A DNA stretch of 34,910 nucleotides from positions 1 to 34,910 of the forward strand of contig CAZKAB010000020.1 in the NCBI GenBank assembly GCA_964550615.1, written 5' to 3'. The notes under the pieces were generated by a model. The model was not told where the DNA came from, made no database searches, and worked only from the letters and a program-made list of their open reading frames with translations. This DNA is from M55B144 sp964550615 (GTDB taxonomy: Bacteria > Bipolaricaulota > Bipolaricaulia > UBA7950 > UBA9294). Below, one piece after another: positions 1 through 7,457 of the stretch; position 1 is the stretch's first letter, and each line of letters starts with the position of its first letter. The translations under genes and the position numbers were made by a program.

Positions 1-549
1 GAGATCCCGCTCATCGCCGCCTATCAGGAACAGAACCTGCGTATCGCGCTATCTGCAATCGTTCGCCTACGCCAAGAGGGGATGAAGATACCGGAAGGCG
101 CGATAATAAACGGCCTCGCCACCGTTCATTGGCCGGGCAGGTTCGAGGTGGTCAACAGGCGACCGCTTATCGTTCTCGACGGCGCGCACAATCTCCCCGG
201 TGCAGTTGCACTCCGCTGTGAGATCGAGGCGCTTTTTCCCACGAGAAGCAGACGTCGCCTTATATTCGGTATCCTCTCCGATAAGGAATCAGAAGCGATT
301 GTTCGTACGCTTTTCCCTCTCTTTCCGAAAGTGATTCTCACTCGTTCCAACAGCCCGCGCGCTCTCGCCCCCTCACTCCTTGCAGAGACTACTCATGCCA
401 TCGGCGTGCCGGCCACAGTCACCGAATCGGTTGCCGAGGCGCTGTCGATCGGCCGCCGCGACCTTGATAACGACGATGCGCTTCTCATTACCGGTTCCCT
501 CACCGTTGTGCGCGACGCGAGGCCACTGTTGCTACCTGTGGGCGGCTGA
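1..549 (+). CDS. folC: Folylpolyglutamate synthase / dihydrofolate synthase, C-terminal part
   Basis: This is the 3' end of a cytoplasmic ligase that adds glutamate to folates (and often also makes dihydrofolate). The reading frame is open from base 1, so the start lies upstream of the window and 182 residues remain. Seen in the sequence: HWPGRFEV, the conserved DGAHN motif, an FGILSDK segment matching the usual FG...DK strand, an SPRA motif, and a final TGSL strand. These occur in the order expected for the C-terminal Mur-ligase-like domain. It lies 105 bp before uppS on the same strand, but a promoter-like sequence precedes uppS, so co-transcription is uncertain. Only a 5' truncation by the window edge is odd. 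Confidence 0.9.
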   Translation, partial: EIPLIAAYQEQNLRIALSAIVRLRQEGMKIPEGAIINGLATVHWPGRFEVVNRRPLIVLDGAHNLPGAVALRCEIEALFPTRSRRRLIFGILSDKESEAIVRTLFPLFPKVILTRSNSPRALAPSLLAETTHAIGVPATVTESVAEALSIGRRDLDNDDALLITGSLTVVRDARPLLLPVGG

Positions 550-609
550 TCAATCGCACCTAATCCCAAAAATGAGAGGGCAAGAGTCCTCGCCATGACA
601 CATTCCTTT

Positions 610-639
610 TTGTTACGATAGGCCTTTGAAATCTACAAT
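610..639 (+). promoter_or_regulatory. Candidate sigma70-type promoter of uppS
   Basis: A TTGTTA box (610-615) and a TACAAT box (634-639) are separated by 18 bp. The predicted transcript would begin near 646, giving a leader of about 9 nt that contains the GGGGGA ribosome site just before the TTG start at 655. Pattern match only. Confidence 0.4.
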
Positions 640-654
640 ACTGCGGGGGATTAC

Positions 655-1431
655 TTGAAACCGGACAGGAAAGTGGATCCACTGAACACGTCGAGCCTGA
701 TCGAGCGTGCAAGAGAACGCGAACTGCCCAGCCATGTGGCCGTTATAATGGATGGCAACGGGCGTTGGGCGACAAAGCGCGATTTGCCTCGCACAGCCGG
801 ACACCAGGCCGGCGCGCAGGCCGCCGAACGCCTGATCCGGTTCGCCGGCAGGGAGCTTGGCCTGAAGTACCTTACCCTATACTCGTTTTCCACCGAGAAT
901 TGGGCGCGCCCCACAGCGGAGGTCAACTTCCTTATGGACCTCCTCGAGCGGTTCATCAGCGACAAGCTCTCCGAGTTCCAGAGAGAAGGCGTACGCGTGC
1001 TCGTGTCAGGCGATCTGAATCGTCTTTCCTCAGCCCTGCACAAAACGGTCTCCGATGCGATTGAAGCAACGTCGGGAAACAATCGCTTGGTACTAAATGT
1101 TGCACTGAACTACGGGGCCCGTCAGGAGATCGTGCGTGCCTGCCGAACTCTCGCCGACCGCATTCGTTCCGGCGACCTCCAACCGTCGCAAATCGACGAA
1201 CGGGTTGTCAGCGATCTCCTGTACACCGCGCAAATTCCTGATCCCGACCTGATCATTCGCACAGGGGGAGAGATGCGCCTCTCCAATTTCCTGTTGTGGC
1301 AAGCGGCTTATGCCGAGCTTCACTTCACATCGACCTTATGGCCCGATTTCACATCTGCAGAGTTTCTACAGGCGATCTTGGACTATCAGCATCGCGACCG
1401 ACGTTTCGGCGCCGTGCCGGAGGGAGGATGA
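655..1431 (+). CDS. uppS: Undecaprenyl diphosphate synthase (cis-prenyltransferase)
   Basis: Makes the C55 lipid carrier for cell-wall synthesis by cis-condensation of isopentenyl diphosphate onto farnesyl diphosphate, at the cytoplasmic membrane. The 258-residue protein carries all family marks: the MDGNGRWA loop with catalytic Asp33, the YSFSTENW motif (residues 76-83), LNYGARQEI (151-159), and the C-terminal IRTGGEMRLSNFLLWQ block (201-216) that binds diphosphate. Length is normal for the family. The start is TTG, chosen because GGGGGA sits 4 bases upstream and no better start precedes the conserved domain. The stop codon overlaps the cdsA start in an ATGA arrangement, so the two are probably translationally coupled; the pairing of uppS and cdsA is common in bacteria. 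Confidence 0.97.
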   Translation: MKPDRKVDPLNTSSLIERARERELPSHVAVIMDGNGRWATKRDLPRTAGHQAGAQAAERLIRFAGRELGLKYLTLYSFSTENWARPTAEVNFLMDLLERFISDKLSEFQREGVRVLVSGDLNRLSSALHKTVSDAIEATSGNNRLVLNVALNYGARQEIVRACRTLADRIRSGDLQPSQIDERVVSDLLYTAQIPDPDLIIRTGGEMRLSNFLLWQAAYAELHFTSTLWPDFTSAEFLQAILDYQHRDRRFGAVPEGG

Positions 1432-2297
1432 ACCTCAAGAACCTACTTAGGCGTCTCTTCAGTGCCATTGGTGCGGGCGGATTCGTATTTCTGGTCCTCT
1501 ATGCCGGAGCCCGCTACGACGTGAAATGGATCGTCGGATTCCTCATCCTGCTCGTCGCATATCCGGCCGGTGTGGAGTACCTGCAGCTGATGAAGAAGAT
1601 CGAAGTACCGCTCGCTGCGCCGGAGTTCCTCATTTGGATACCGATTCTCACTTTCAGCTACGTAGTCTTCGACGGCAAGTACGGAGACGTCGTTCTCCTG
1701 CTGGCGATCGCTTACCAGGTGCTGCGTTATCTGGGAAGCCTTCCCCATCAACGAGGATTCCTGCAGACCGTAGCCGGTGTATTCGGCCTCCTTTACATCC
1801 CGTGGCTCCTCCATTTCTTCTACCTGATGTACATCAGCGGGCAGGGCGACTTTCCAAGCGTCGGAGCCTCGCACGCAATCGTCCTCCTCCTAATGGTCTG
1901 GGGCTACGACAGCGGCGCGTATCTTTTCGGAAGCCTGTTCGGGCGTCACCAAGCGTTTCCCAACGTGAGTCCGAAGAAGACCTGGGAAGGAATAGTCGGT
2001 GGTTTCTTTTTCGTCATCGTTGGCGCTCTGTTGGGAGCTTCTCTGTCCCCGGTCTGGAGACAGTTTGCATTCTGGGAGGGATTCCCCCACATACTGGCCT
2101 CTTCATTCCTTGTTGCCTGCGCGGTGCAGCTTGGAGATGTTTTCGAATCGAAGCTCAAGCGCGCGGCACAAACGAAAGACTCCGGGACGTTCCTTCCCGG
2201 GCATGGCGGAGCGCTGGATCGCATCGATGGGCTCCTGTTCGCGCTGCCGGTCTTCTACTTCTATTACTACTATGTCCTCAACTTCATCAATAGATAG
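1428..2297 (+). CDS. cdsA: Phosphatidate cytidylyltransferase (CDP-diglyceride synthase)
   Basis: Integral membrane enzyme that converts phosphatidic acid and CTP to CDP-diacylglycerol, the precursor of phospholipids. The ATG at 1428 was chosen over in-frame upstream codons because it overlaps the uppS stop by 4 bp and follows GGGAGG. The protein is 289 residues with about eight hydrophobic segments. The CDS signature is present near the C-terminus: S-x-L-K-R, then KDSG, LPGHGG and LDRIDG (around residues 238-268). VWGYDSGAYLFG with the following SPKKTWEG are further conserved family blocks. It is followed 48 bp later by a PrsW-like protease gene on the same strand. Confidence 0.96.
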   Translation: MNLKNLLRRLFSAIGAGGFVFLVLYAGARYDVKWIVGFLILLVAYPAGVEYLQLMKKIEVPLAAPEFLIWIPILTFSYVVFDGKYGDVVLLLAIAYQVLRYLGSLPHQRGFLQTVAGVFGLLYIPWLLHFFYLMYISGQGDFPSVGASHAIVLLLMVWGYDSGAYLFGSLFGRHQAFPNVSPKKTWEGIVGGFFFVIVGALLGASLSPVWRQFAFWEGFPHILASSFLVACAVQLGDVFESKLKRAAQTKDSGTFLPGHGGALDRIDGLLFALPVFYFYYYYVLNFINR

Positions 2298-2345
2298 CGA
2301 TCCTGCCGCGCACACTTCGCACCTCAATCCCGGCGCAATCAAGCG

Positions 2346-3412
2346 ATGACCCTATTTGTGCAGTCCATCTACCTGGCCTCGGGGCTGTCACTCGGCTACA
2401 TCTTCCTTCTCTACCGCGCCAATCCGCTCCGTCGTCTTCCTACGTCTACGGTGACCGTATCGTTCGTCGTCGGAATGTTCGCCGTGGTCCCCGTGATCCT
2501 TATCAGGAAGATCGTTCCGTTAGGCGGCCTCTCTCCGGCGTTCTCAGCTTACGTATCGGCGGGAATGATTGAGGAGGGAGTGAAGTTCGCTCTGATGGCA
2601 ATAACAGTATGGAGATTCGGGTTCCCCGACATCGCCGAACCGATGGATGTGGCAATATACTTCGGAGTACTCGGTGTCGGATTCGGAATCTATGAGGACT
2701 TTTCATACCTCTTCTCCGGCACGTATTCCGTATGGGAAAGCGGCGATATCGGCCAGTTCCACAACATTCTGCGCGGATTGCTTGCGGCGCGCGCTTTTCC
2801 CGGACACATCTTGTTCGACGCTATCGCCGGATTCCTTGTCGGGCGCGCCCGTTTCCTCTCCGGCGGGCGCCGCGCCGGTCTGATCTTGGGTGGATTCCTG
2901 CTGGCGGTGGCAATGCACGGCACGTTCAACATGATTGCCGTCTACGGAGGGACGATCCCCATCATCACCTACATTTGCGCTCTCATAGGGCTCTTCCTCT
3001 ACCTGAGACGAATGGCGATCGCCAAGTCTCCGTTTCGCGCATTGATCGAGTACATAAGAGGCAAGAGATCGGATTGGCCCTACACGCGGCCACAGGTTGA
3101 TTACCTGTTCGCAGAGGGGTTTTCGTGGCCGGCAAAGCCAAGAGGCGGGCTGTTTGCTCTCTTCCCGCTCGTGCTCTCTCTCATCATCCTCTATCCGGTT
3201 CTTGTGGCATCGATCTATCTGTTGGAGAGAGTTGCCGTGGCAATCNNNNNNNNNNNNNNNNNNNNNNNNNNNNNNNNNNNNNNNNNNNNNNNNNNNNNNN
3301 NNNNNNNNNNNNNNNNNNNNNNNNNNNNNNNNNNNNNNNNNNNNNCTATCCGGTTCTTGTGGCATCGATCTATCTGTTGGAGAGAGTTGCCGTGGCAATC
3401 GGCGCACTCTAG
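2346..3412 (+). CDS. PrsW-type glutamic intramembrane protease (interrupted by an artificial gap)
   Basis: Polytopic membrane protein with the four conserved motifs of the PrsW/CAAX-protease-like superfamily: Glu76-Glu77-x-x-Lys80, Phe113-x3-Glu117, His154-x3-Asp158 and His191-x3-Asn195. PrsW in Bacillus cleaves an anti-sigma factor; the substrate here cannot be told, and no anti-sigma gene is adjacent. The sequence contains 100 N at 3246-3345, and the 55 bases before the gap (3191-3245) are repeated exactly after it (3346-3400). Removing one copy and the N run leaves 912 bp, an intact 303-residue frame ending in IGAL at 3412, so the gene is probably whole. No strong ribosome site is visible before the ATG. 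It is probably in the uppS-cdsA transcript. Confidence 0.82.
3191..3400. other. Assembly gap with duplicated 55-bp flanks
   Basis: The N run is 3246-3345 (exactly 100). Bases 3191-3245 and 3346-3400 are identical. This is the signature of two contigs that overlap by an assembler k-mer of 55 but were joined with a default 100-N spacer. The real DNA most likely has no gap and one copy of the 55 bp. Confidence 0.95.
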
Positions 3413-3417
3413 TCACA

Positions 3418-3449
3418 GTGCGGCGCACTATAAATGTGCGGCGCACTAT
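3418..3449. repeat. Two tandem short palindromes behind prsW
   Basis: A 14-base unit (GTGCGGCGCACTAT) occurs at 3419-3432 and again at 3436-3449, 17 bp apart. Each contains a near-perfect palindrome (GTGCG-G-CGCAC). A partial third copy, GGCGCACT, lies at 3401-3408 inside the end of the protease gene. Two evenly spaced dyads could be protein-binding sites or small RNA hairpins; nothing shows which. Confidence 0.6.
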
Positions 3450-3457
3450 GAAAAATG

Positions 3458-3474
3458 GTGCTCTTCGTGGTGAA
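3458..3474. repeat. Solo fragment of a dispersed repeat
   Basis: Seventeen bases here are identical to 28956-28972, the outer end of the inverted repeat that flanks the GxxExxY gene remnant near 28.8 kb. This probably marks an old insertion or excision site of the same repeat family. Confidence 0.45.
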
Positions 3475-3540
3475 TTCTCCTTGGCATCAGTCCTATGCGA
3501 ACCGGGATGGAGGTCACTACCCACTCGAAACGACAAGGAA

Positions 3541-3580
3541 CCAAAATGTAAAGGGCGGTCAAGCGTTAGCTTGGCCGCCC
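3541..3580 (-). terminator. Probable rho-independent terminator of iscS-iscU-rrf2
   Basis: A 12-bp stem (3553-3564 with 3569-3580, one G-T pair) closes a GTTA loop. Read on the minus strand it is followed by TTTACATTTT (3552 down to about 3543). It lies about 130 bp beyond the rrf2 stop. On the plus strand no T tract follows. Confidence 0.5.
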
Positions 3581-3711
3581 TCTCCGGGTGGTGAAAAGGA
3601 TGAGGGGGTTCTCATACTTTAACCTGCCTACTATAGCATTTTCGCGACCGCTTGTCGGTGATATAGATTACGTTCTGCGTTGGACGCCGTCATTTCATGT
3701 AGCTATAGCTG

Positions 3712-4128
3712 TTAGCGCGTCTTATGCCCGGTAGCGATGATGTCGCGAAGAGAAAGCGAGTCAAGCAGCCCCTTGAACCGGAGATCGATCTTGCCCCAGA
3801 TTGTCTTCGTCGGGCATATGCCGGTCAGAGAACAATCCGACCCGGAGCCGAGGCAACCTACTAGATCGAGCGATTCACCAAGTGCCTCCAACACACGTCG
3901 TACCGATATGTCGGCCGGCTTTTCAGCAAGCATGTATCCGCCACTCCGCCCCTGCCTGGCGGAAATCAGGCCCGATGTCTTCAGTTGGTGGAGGATCTTT
4001 TCCACGAACGGCGTCGGGAGTCCGTACTTGCCGGCAATCGCCGCGGCGGAAATCGGATCGCCTCCTTTGTTTGCCGCCAGTTCCAACGCGGCAATCAGGC
4101 CATAGCTCGACTTCTTTGTCAGTTGCAC
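3712..4128 (-). CDS. Rrf2/IscR-family Fe-S-sensing transcription regulator
   Basis: A 138-residue winged-helix repressor of the Rrf2 family. The start is taken as GTG at 4128, two bases after the iscU stop, because the protein then begins MQLTKKSSYG, typical of the family; the longer frame upstream is only iscU read in another frame. The N-terminal half holds the helix-turn-helix and the RQGRSGGYML wing (residues 58-67). Three cysteines, Cys92, Cys99 and Cys105, sit where IscR has its [2Fe-2S] ligands (92, 98, 104), so a cluster-sensing role is likely. It is the last gene of iscS-iscU-rrf2, so it probably represses its own operon when clusters are sufficient; an inverted repeat over the iscS -10 box is a candidate operator. 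Confidence 0.9.
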   Translation of the reverse strand: MQLTKKSSYGLIAALELAANKGGDPISAAAIAGKYGLPTPFVEKILHQLKTSGLISARQGRSGGYMLAEKPADISVRRVLEALGESLDLVGCLGSGSDCSLTGICPTKTIWGKIDLRFKGLLDSLSLRDIIATGHKTR

Positions 4129-4129
4129 T

Positions 4130-4627
4130 TCAGCCCTCTGCCTTTGTTTCTGCTTTCTCCGTGAATGCTTGATACCGCTTCTCCAGGGACGCGACTTCTT
4201 TGGCGATGTGCTCATGCCGTTTGGCGAGCGCGGGCGGAATCTCGCGACCCTTCTCGGTTAGGTAGTTGTATATCGCCTCGTTCAGCGCATCGGCCGCCAG
4301 CGCGGAGCAGTGCATCTTCACCGGCGGCAGCCCTCCGAGTTCCTCGGCGACATCACGGTTTGTAATCGCGATCGCCTGATCGATTGTCTTTCCTTTGGCA
4401 ATATCCGAAACCATCGAGGATGTGGCGATCGCCGCTGTACAGCCAAACGTTTCCCACGAGATATCCGAGATGATATCGCGACCTCTCTCGTCTTGATCCA
4501 CCTTTATGTACAGCCACATCACATCACCGCACACGATGTTTCCCACCTTGCCCACGGCCGAATAGCCTTCGAGTTTCCCCATATTGTGTGGGTGGCGAAA
4601 GTGCTCGATTACCTTTTCAGTGTACAT
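4130..4627 (-). CDS. iscU: Fe-S cluster assembly scaffold, IscU/NifU N-terminal type
   Basis: Scaffold on which Fe-S clusters are built from sulfur delivered by the cysteine desulfurase encoded just upstream. The 165-residue protein has the three ligand cysteines in the expected contexts: Cys33 (in VGNIVCGD, next to Asp35), Cys63 (FGCTAA) and Cys107 (KMHCSALA). The ATG at 4627 was chosen, giving the familiar MYTEKVIEHF start, with AAGGTAGGTGA as ribosome site inside the end of iscS; a GTG at 4636 is also in frame. There is one base between the iscS stop and this start, and one base between this stop and the regulator start. The C-terminal 35 residues form a charged helix beyond the core fold, as seen in NifU-like proteins of some anaerobes. 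Confidence 0.95.
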   Translation of the reverse strand: MYTEKVIEHFRHPHNMGKLEGYSAVGKVGNIVCGDVMWLYIKVDQDERGRDIISDISWETFGCTAAIATSSMVSDIAKGKTIDQAIAITNRDVAEELGGLPPVKMHCSALAADALNEAIYNYLTEKGREIPPALAKRHEHIAKEVASLEKRYQAFTEKAETKAEG

Positions 4628-4628
4628 C

Positions 4629-5786
4629 TCATTCACCTACCTTAAACGGCGAGATCGCCCGCAAGTCCGACACCACCTGCGGGAGAACGTCGATCAGCGT
4701 ATCGATCTCCGCCTCGGTGGTTTGCCTGCCTGTGCTGACGCGCAGGCTTCCGTGCGCCATCGACAGCGGCACCCCAATCGCCACCAAGACGTGGCTCGGC
4801 TCAAGATTCGGAGACGAGCAAGCAGAGCCGGTCGACACTGCTATCTCATGCTCATCGAGCCGCATTACAAGGCTCTCTCCCTCGATCCTGGCAAAGCCGA
4901 AATTGGCGATGTGCGGCAAGCACCCGGTCCGGCCGCCGTTCAGCCGCGTCTCCGGGATGGCGGTGATCGCCTCGATCAATCTCTCCCTGTAGCCACGCAG
5001 ACGCGCCGCCGTCTCATCCATCTCTTCAAATGTGAGACGCGCCGCAGTGGCCATTCCCACAATCCCAGGCACGTTTTCCGTTCCGCTGCGCCTGCCCAAT
5101 TCGTGCCCGCCCCCGTGTAGGATCGGCGCAAGCTTGATTCCTCTGCGGATGAAAAGAAAGCCAACGCCTTTCGGCCCGTTGAATTTGTGCGCCGACACCG
5201 AAAGAAGGTCAACATTCTTTATCGGCAGCGCGATCTTTCCGTACGCCTGCACCGCATCCGTGTGGAACAAGACGCCGTGCTCTTTGCAGATTGAGCCAAT
5301 CTCGTCAATCGGCTCAATCGTCCCGATCTCGTTGTTTCCCGCCATCACCGACACGAGCAGCGTGTCCTGCCTGATTGCGTCCGCAACTGCCGCCGGATCG
5401 ACACGCCCACTTGCATCTACATCAAGATATGTGACTTCATATCCCCGCTTCTCCAGCCACTGACATGTGTGTAATACGGCGTGATGCTCGATCGTTGTCG
5501 TAATGATATGTTTCTTGCCGGGGGCTGCGAGCGTAAGGCCCATTATCGCCAGGTTGTCCGCCTCGGTTGCTCCGGAGGTGAACACGATCTCTGGAGGCTC
5601 GGCACCGAGCGTTGCGGCGAGCGTGGCGCGACTTTCCTCGACCGCCGTTCGCGCCTCGCGACCGAAGGAATGAAGGCTGGATGCATTCCCGTACTCGGCG
5701 GTCATGTAAGGGAGCATCGCCTCAATCACTTCCGGCGCTACCGGTGTAGTGGCACTGTTATCAAGATACACTCGTTTTGTCATTTC
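4629..5786 (-). CDS. iscS: Cysteine desulfurase, NifS/IscS type
   Basis: PLP enzyme that takes sulfur from L-cysteine and passes it as a persulfide to the IscU scaffold. The 385-residue protein shows YLDNSATTP at the N-terminus, the substrate/PLP region IEHHAV (99-104), HTDAVQ (174-179), the PLP lysine Lys200 in SAHKFNGPKG, and the mobile catalytic loop with Cys322 in STGSACSS. The ATG at 5786 is preferred because GGTGAGAG lies just upstream; a GTG at 5795 is the only earlier alternative and would be leaderless. First gene of a three-gene operon with a recognisable promoter. No IscA, HscAB or ferredoxin gene follows, so this is the minimal NifSU-like type found in many anaerobes. Confidence 0.96.
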   Translation of the reverse strand, partial: EMTKRVYLDNSATTPVAPEVIEAMLPYMTAEYGNASSLHSFGREARTAVEESRATLAATLGAEPPEIVFTSGATEADNLAIMGLTLAAPGKKHIITTTIEHHAVLHTCQWLEKRGYEVTYLDVDASGRVDPAAVADAIRQDTLLVSVMAGNNEIGTIEPIDEIGSICKEHGVLFHTDAVQAYGKIALPIKNVDLLSVSAHKFNGPKGVGFLFIRRGIKLAPILHGGGHELGRRSGTENVPGIVGMATAARLTFEEMDETAARLRGYRERLIEAITAIPETRLNGGRTGCLPHIANFGFARIEGESLVMRLDEHEIAVSTGSACSSPNLEPSHVLVAIGVPLSMAHGSLRVSTGRQTTEAEIDTLIDVLPQVVSDLRAISPFKVGE

Positions 5787-5795
5787 TCTCACCAA

Positions 5796-5829
5796 GGTAA
5801 AATCTTACCAAATCAGTCTGGTTTTTCAA
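5796..5829 (-). promoter_or_regulatory. iscS promoter with overlapping inverted repeat (candidate Rrf2 operator)
   Basis: On the minus strand a TTGAAA box (5829-5824) is followed after 16 bp by TAAGAT (5807-5802). The inverted repeat GGTAA-N4-TTACC (5796-5809) covers the -10 box and the probable start point, a position suited to repression by the Rrf2 protein of the same operon. The leader before ATG 5786 would be only about 9 nt. Confidence 0.5.
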
Positions 5830-5909
5830 GCGAGTGGATGTGCAGCTGATGATGAGTTGATCTTTCACAGCTATTGGAGGTGGCTCAAGATGCGGCTGAA
5901 ACGCAAATT

Positions 5910-5925
5910 CGGCCCGGAAGGGCCG
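5910..5925 (-). terminator. Small GC hairpin behind the rubredoxin gene
   Basis: A 6-bp stem (CGGCCC/GGGCCG) with a 4-base loop; on the minus strand it is followed by GAATTTGCGTTT. It lies 57 bp past the rubredoxin stop and before the iscS promoter. It may be a weak terminator for the smc operon; the T tract is interrupted. Confidence 0.3.
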
Positions 5926-5981
5926 CTAGGACACGACCCATCTTGACCGATACTCGATTATGTGGTACCGCTTTCAGACTC

Positions 5982-6140
5982 TCAGATCTGCTCGAACAGT
6001 TCTTTCCCCGCGCCACAATCGGGGCAGGTCCATCCGTCCGGCAAGTCATCGAATGCGGTACCAGCGGCTATTCCAGTGGTCGGATCGCCGTTCGTCGGAT
6101 CGTAGATATATCCGCACACCGTGCATTCCCATCTATCCAT
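5982..6140 (-). CDS. Rubredoxin
   Basis: A 52-residue one-iron electron carrier of the cytoplasm. The four iron ligands are in two standard knuckles, Cys6-x2-Cys9 (CTVCGYIYDP) and Cys39-x2-Cys42 (CPDCGAGK), with the usual aromatic and acidic positions between. The second of two adjacent ATG codons (6140) gives the normal length and is 5 bases after AGGAGGT; the first (6143) is possible. The start overlaps the scpB stop by 8 bp, so it is the last gene of xre-smc-scpA-scpB-rubredoxin. Rubredoxins in anaerobes typically feed electrons to peroxide or superoxide reductases or to rubredoxin:oxygen oxidoreductase; none is nearby, so the partner is unknown. The link with chromosome-condensation genes is unusual. 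Confidence 0.97.
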   Translation of the reverse strand: MDRWECTVCGYIYDPTNGDPTTGIAAGTAFDDLPDGWTCPDCGAGKELFEQI

Positions 6141-6720
6141 CATCCACCTCCTGCAGACTTTCTCCCTCTTTGTCCTCTTCCTCGGGCTCTTCCGGCGGAA
6201 GCTCGCCCACATGGAAGCGGAATTCCTCTACGTTGGAAAGCCCAAAATAGCGTAGGAACTCTTCGGTCACATGTAACAACAGCGTTCGACTTTGCTCCTC
6301 AGCTCGGATCAGCCGCCGATCGAGCAACTCCTGCACATGTTTGTACGCCTTGTTCCCACGAGCCTTCACCAAGTCGGCTTGGGTCATGGGATGATTATAG
6401 GCAATCATCGCGAGACTTCGCAGTACCGGCCTCGAGATGTCCTGATGCGGAGCGAGATGCGCTACGAGATCTACATACGGCCGCTTAACCTGTAGGATCG
6501 CCTTGCCCTCTTCGACATGTAGTTCTATCCCGTGAGTAATGGACGAGAACTCTTTCCCGAGTTCATCAAGAATGCGATCTACATACGCCAGCGACGCTCC
6601 TCCGAGTATTCGCGCAAGCTTGTGCCTGGTCAAAGCTTGCGATGACAGAAAGAGGGCCGCTTCTACCAGCCCCAGATCGTGTTCATACCCCCGGCCGTCA
6701 TCGGCGTGCGCCATCGTCAT
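6133..6720 (-). CDS. scpB: Segregation and condensation protein B
   Basis: Winged-helix KITE subunit of the SMC-ScpAB condensin, which dimerises and binds ScpA. The 195-residue protein has the two winged-helix domains; the most conserved stretch is VLRSLAMIAYNHPMTQADL (about residues 99-117) followed by RGNKAYKHVQELLDR. Its C-terminal 25 residues are strongly acidic (EEPEEEDKEGE). ATG 6720 lies one base after the scpA stop and follows AAGGGTAGG, part of which is the scpA end. The identification rests on the domain pattern together with its place after smc and scpA. Its last 8 bases encode the start of rubredoxin. Confidence 0.92.
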   Translation of the reverse strand: MTMAHADDGRGYEHDLGLVEAALFLSSQALTRHKLARILGGASLAYVDRILDELGKEFSSITHGIELHVEEGKAILQVKRPYVDLVAHLAPHQDISRPVLRSLAMIAYNHPMTQADLVKARGNKAYKHVQELLDRRLIRAEEQSRTLLLHVTEEFLRYFGLSNVEEFRFHVGELPPEEPEEEDKEGESLQEVDDG

Positions 6721-6721
6721 C

Positions 6722-7450
6722 CTACCCTTGTGCGAGTCTGATGGTAATATCGCCGAGAAACTCCTCTTGTTCGCAAACGATCTCCCCTTGCGCCGATAGG
6801 TGAAGAATCTCGAAGAAGCAGCTGATGCGTTCGTCCTTGTCGCCGCGATCCAACAGGCGGAAAAAACTGATCACGCGACATCCGGAGAGGAGATCCTTTA
6901 TCTTCGCAAAGAGAGCGTGCAACCGATCGCCGAAATCCTGGCCTCCGATCTCGAAGTCGTCGAACAGATCATCCTCTTCAGTCTCGTCTTGATATGCGTG
7001 CCGCTTGACGCGGCGGGTATTCACCTTCATTGCTGCGGCAAGCGCGCGGCGCAGATCGCTGATCGTTACCTGCCGGCGCGGACGTCGGAAGAGAGGGAGT
7101 GTAAACTCGCCAGGTTCAATCGGCTCCTCCCATTTTGCAGCTTCTTCGTCGATCGCCTCTTCCAGCTCATCAATCAGTTCGCCCCGGTCGGTGGGGCGAG
7201 CCGCCGCAAGAAGGTCATCGGACTGCATGCGCAGGAGAACGGAACAGGTAAGGACCATTCGACCGGAGATCTCGAATTGGAGAACGCGTAGCGTCTCGAC
7301 ATACTCGCGGTAGCGGTGCGCCAATTCGACAATGTCGATATCCCATGGATCCATGTCCACGGTCATCCTTTCCAGGATCCCCTCCCAACTTTCATCCAAC
7401 AAGTCGGTTATGGGGATATTGGCGATCGTTAGTCCTTCCATCTGCTTCAT
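6722..7450 (-). CDS. scpA: Segregation and condensation protein A (kleisin)
   Basis: Kleisin that bridges the two SMC heads and carries ScpB. At 242 residues it is close to the usual length. Recognisable parts are the N-terminal helical segment with DPWDIDIVELAHRYREYV (about residues 34-51), a signature of ScpA, an acidic middle (ELIDELEEAIDEEAAKWEE), and a C-terminal winged helix (ISCFFEILHLSAQGEI). The DPWDIDIV form is similar to archaeal and deep-branching bacterial kleisins. ATG 7450 is 7 bp behind the smc stop with AGGGGAG overlapping that stop. Operon order smc-scpA-scpB strengthens the call. The N-terminus is diverged from model organisms but no key part is missing. Confidence 0.92.
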   Translation of the reverse strand: MKQMEGLTIANIPITDLLDESWEGILERMTVDMDPWDIDIVELAHRYREYVETLRVLQFEISGRMVLTCSVLLRMQSDDLLAAARPTDRGELIDELEEAIDEEAAKWEEPIEPGEFTLPLFRRPRRQVTISDLRRALAAAMKVNTRRVKRHAYQDETEEDDLFDDFEIGGQDFGDRLHALFAKIKDLLSGCRVISFFRLLDRGDKDERISCFFEILHLSAQGEIVCEQEEFLGDITIRLAQG

Positions 7451-7457
7451 CGCTCCC

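Noticed and set aside
651..1082. Long antisense ORFs, such as this one opposite uppS and others opposite smc, hppA and the Ehr genes
   Set aside because: They mirror the codon pattern of strongly supported genes, have Arg/Ser-rich products and no ribosome sites.
3097..3594. Second gene reading through the first N gap
   Set aside because: It exists only because N codons were translated and the 55-bp flank is duplicated.
5891..5947. 18-codon plus-strand ORF with GGAGGTGG upstream
   Set aside because: It overlaps the hairpin behind rubredoxin, runs into the antisense side of a gene and has no downstream partner to regulate.
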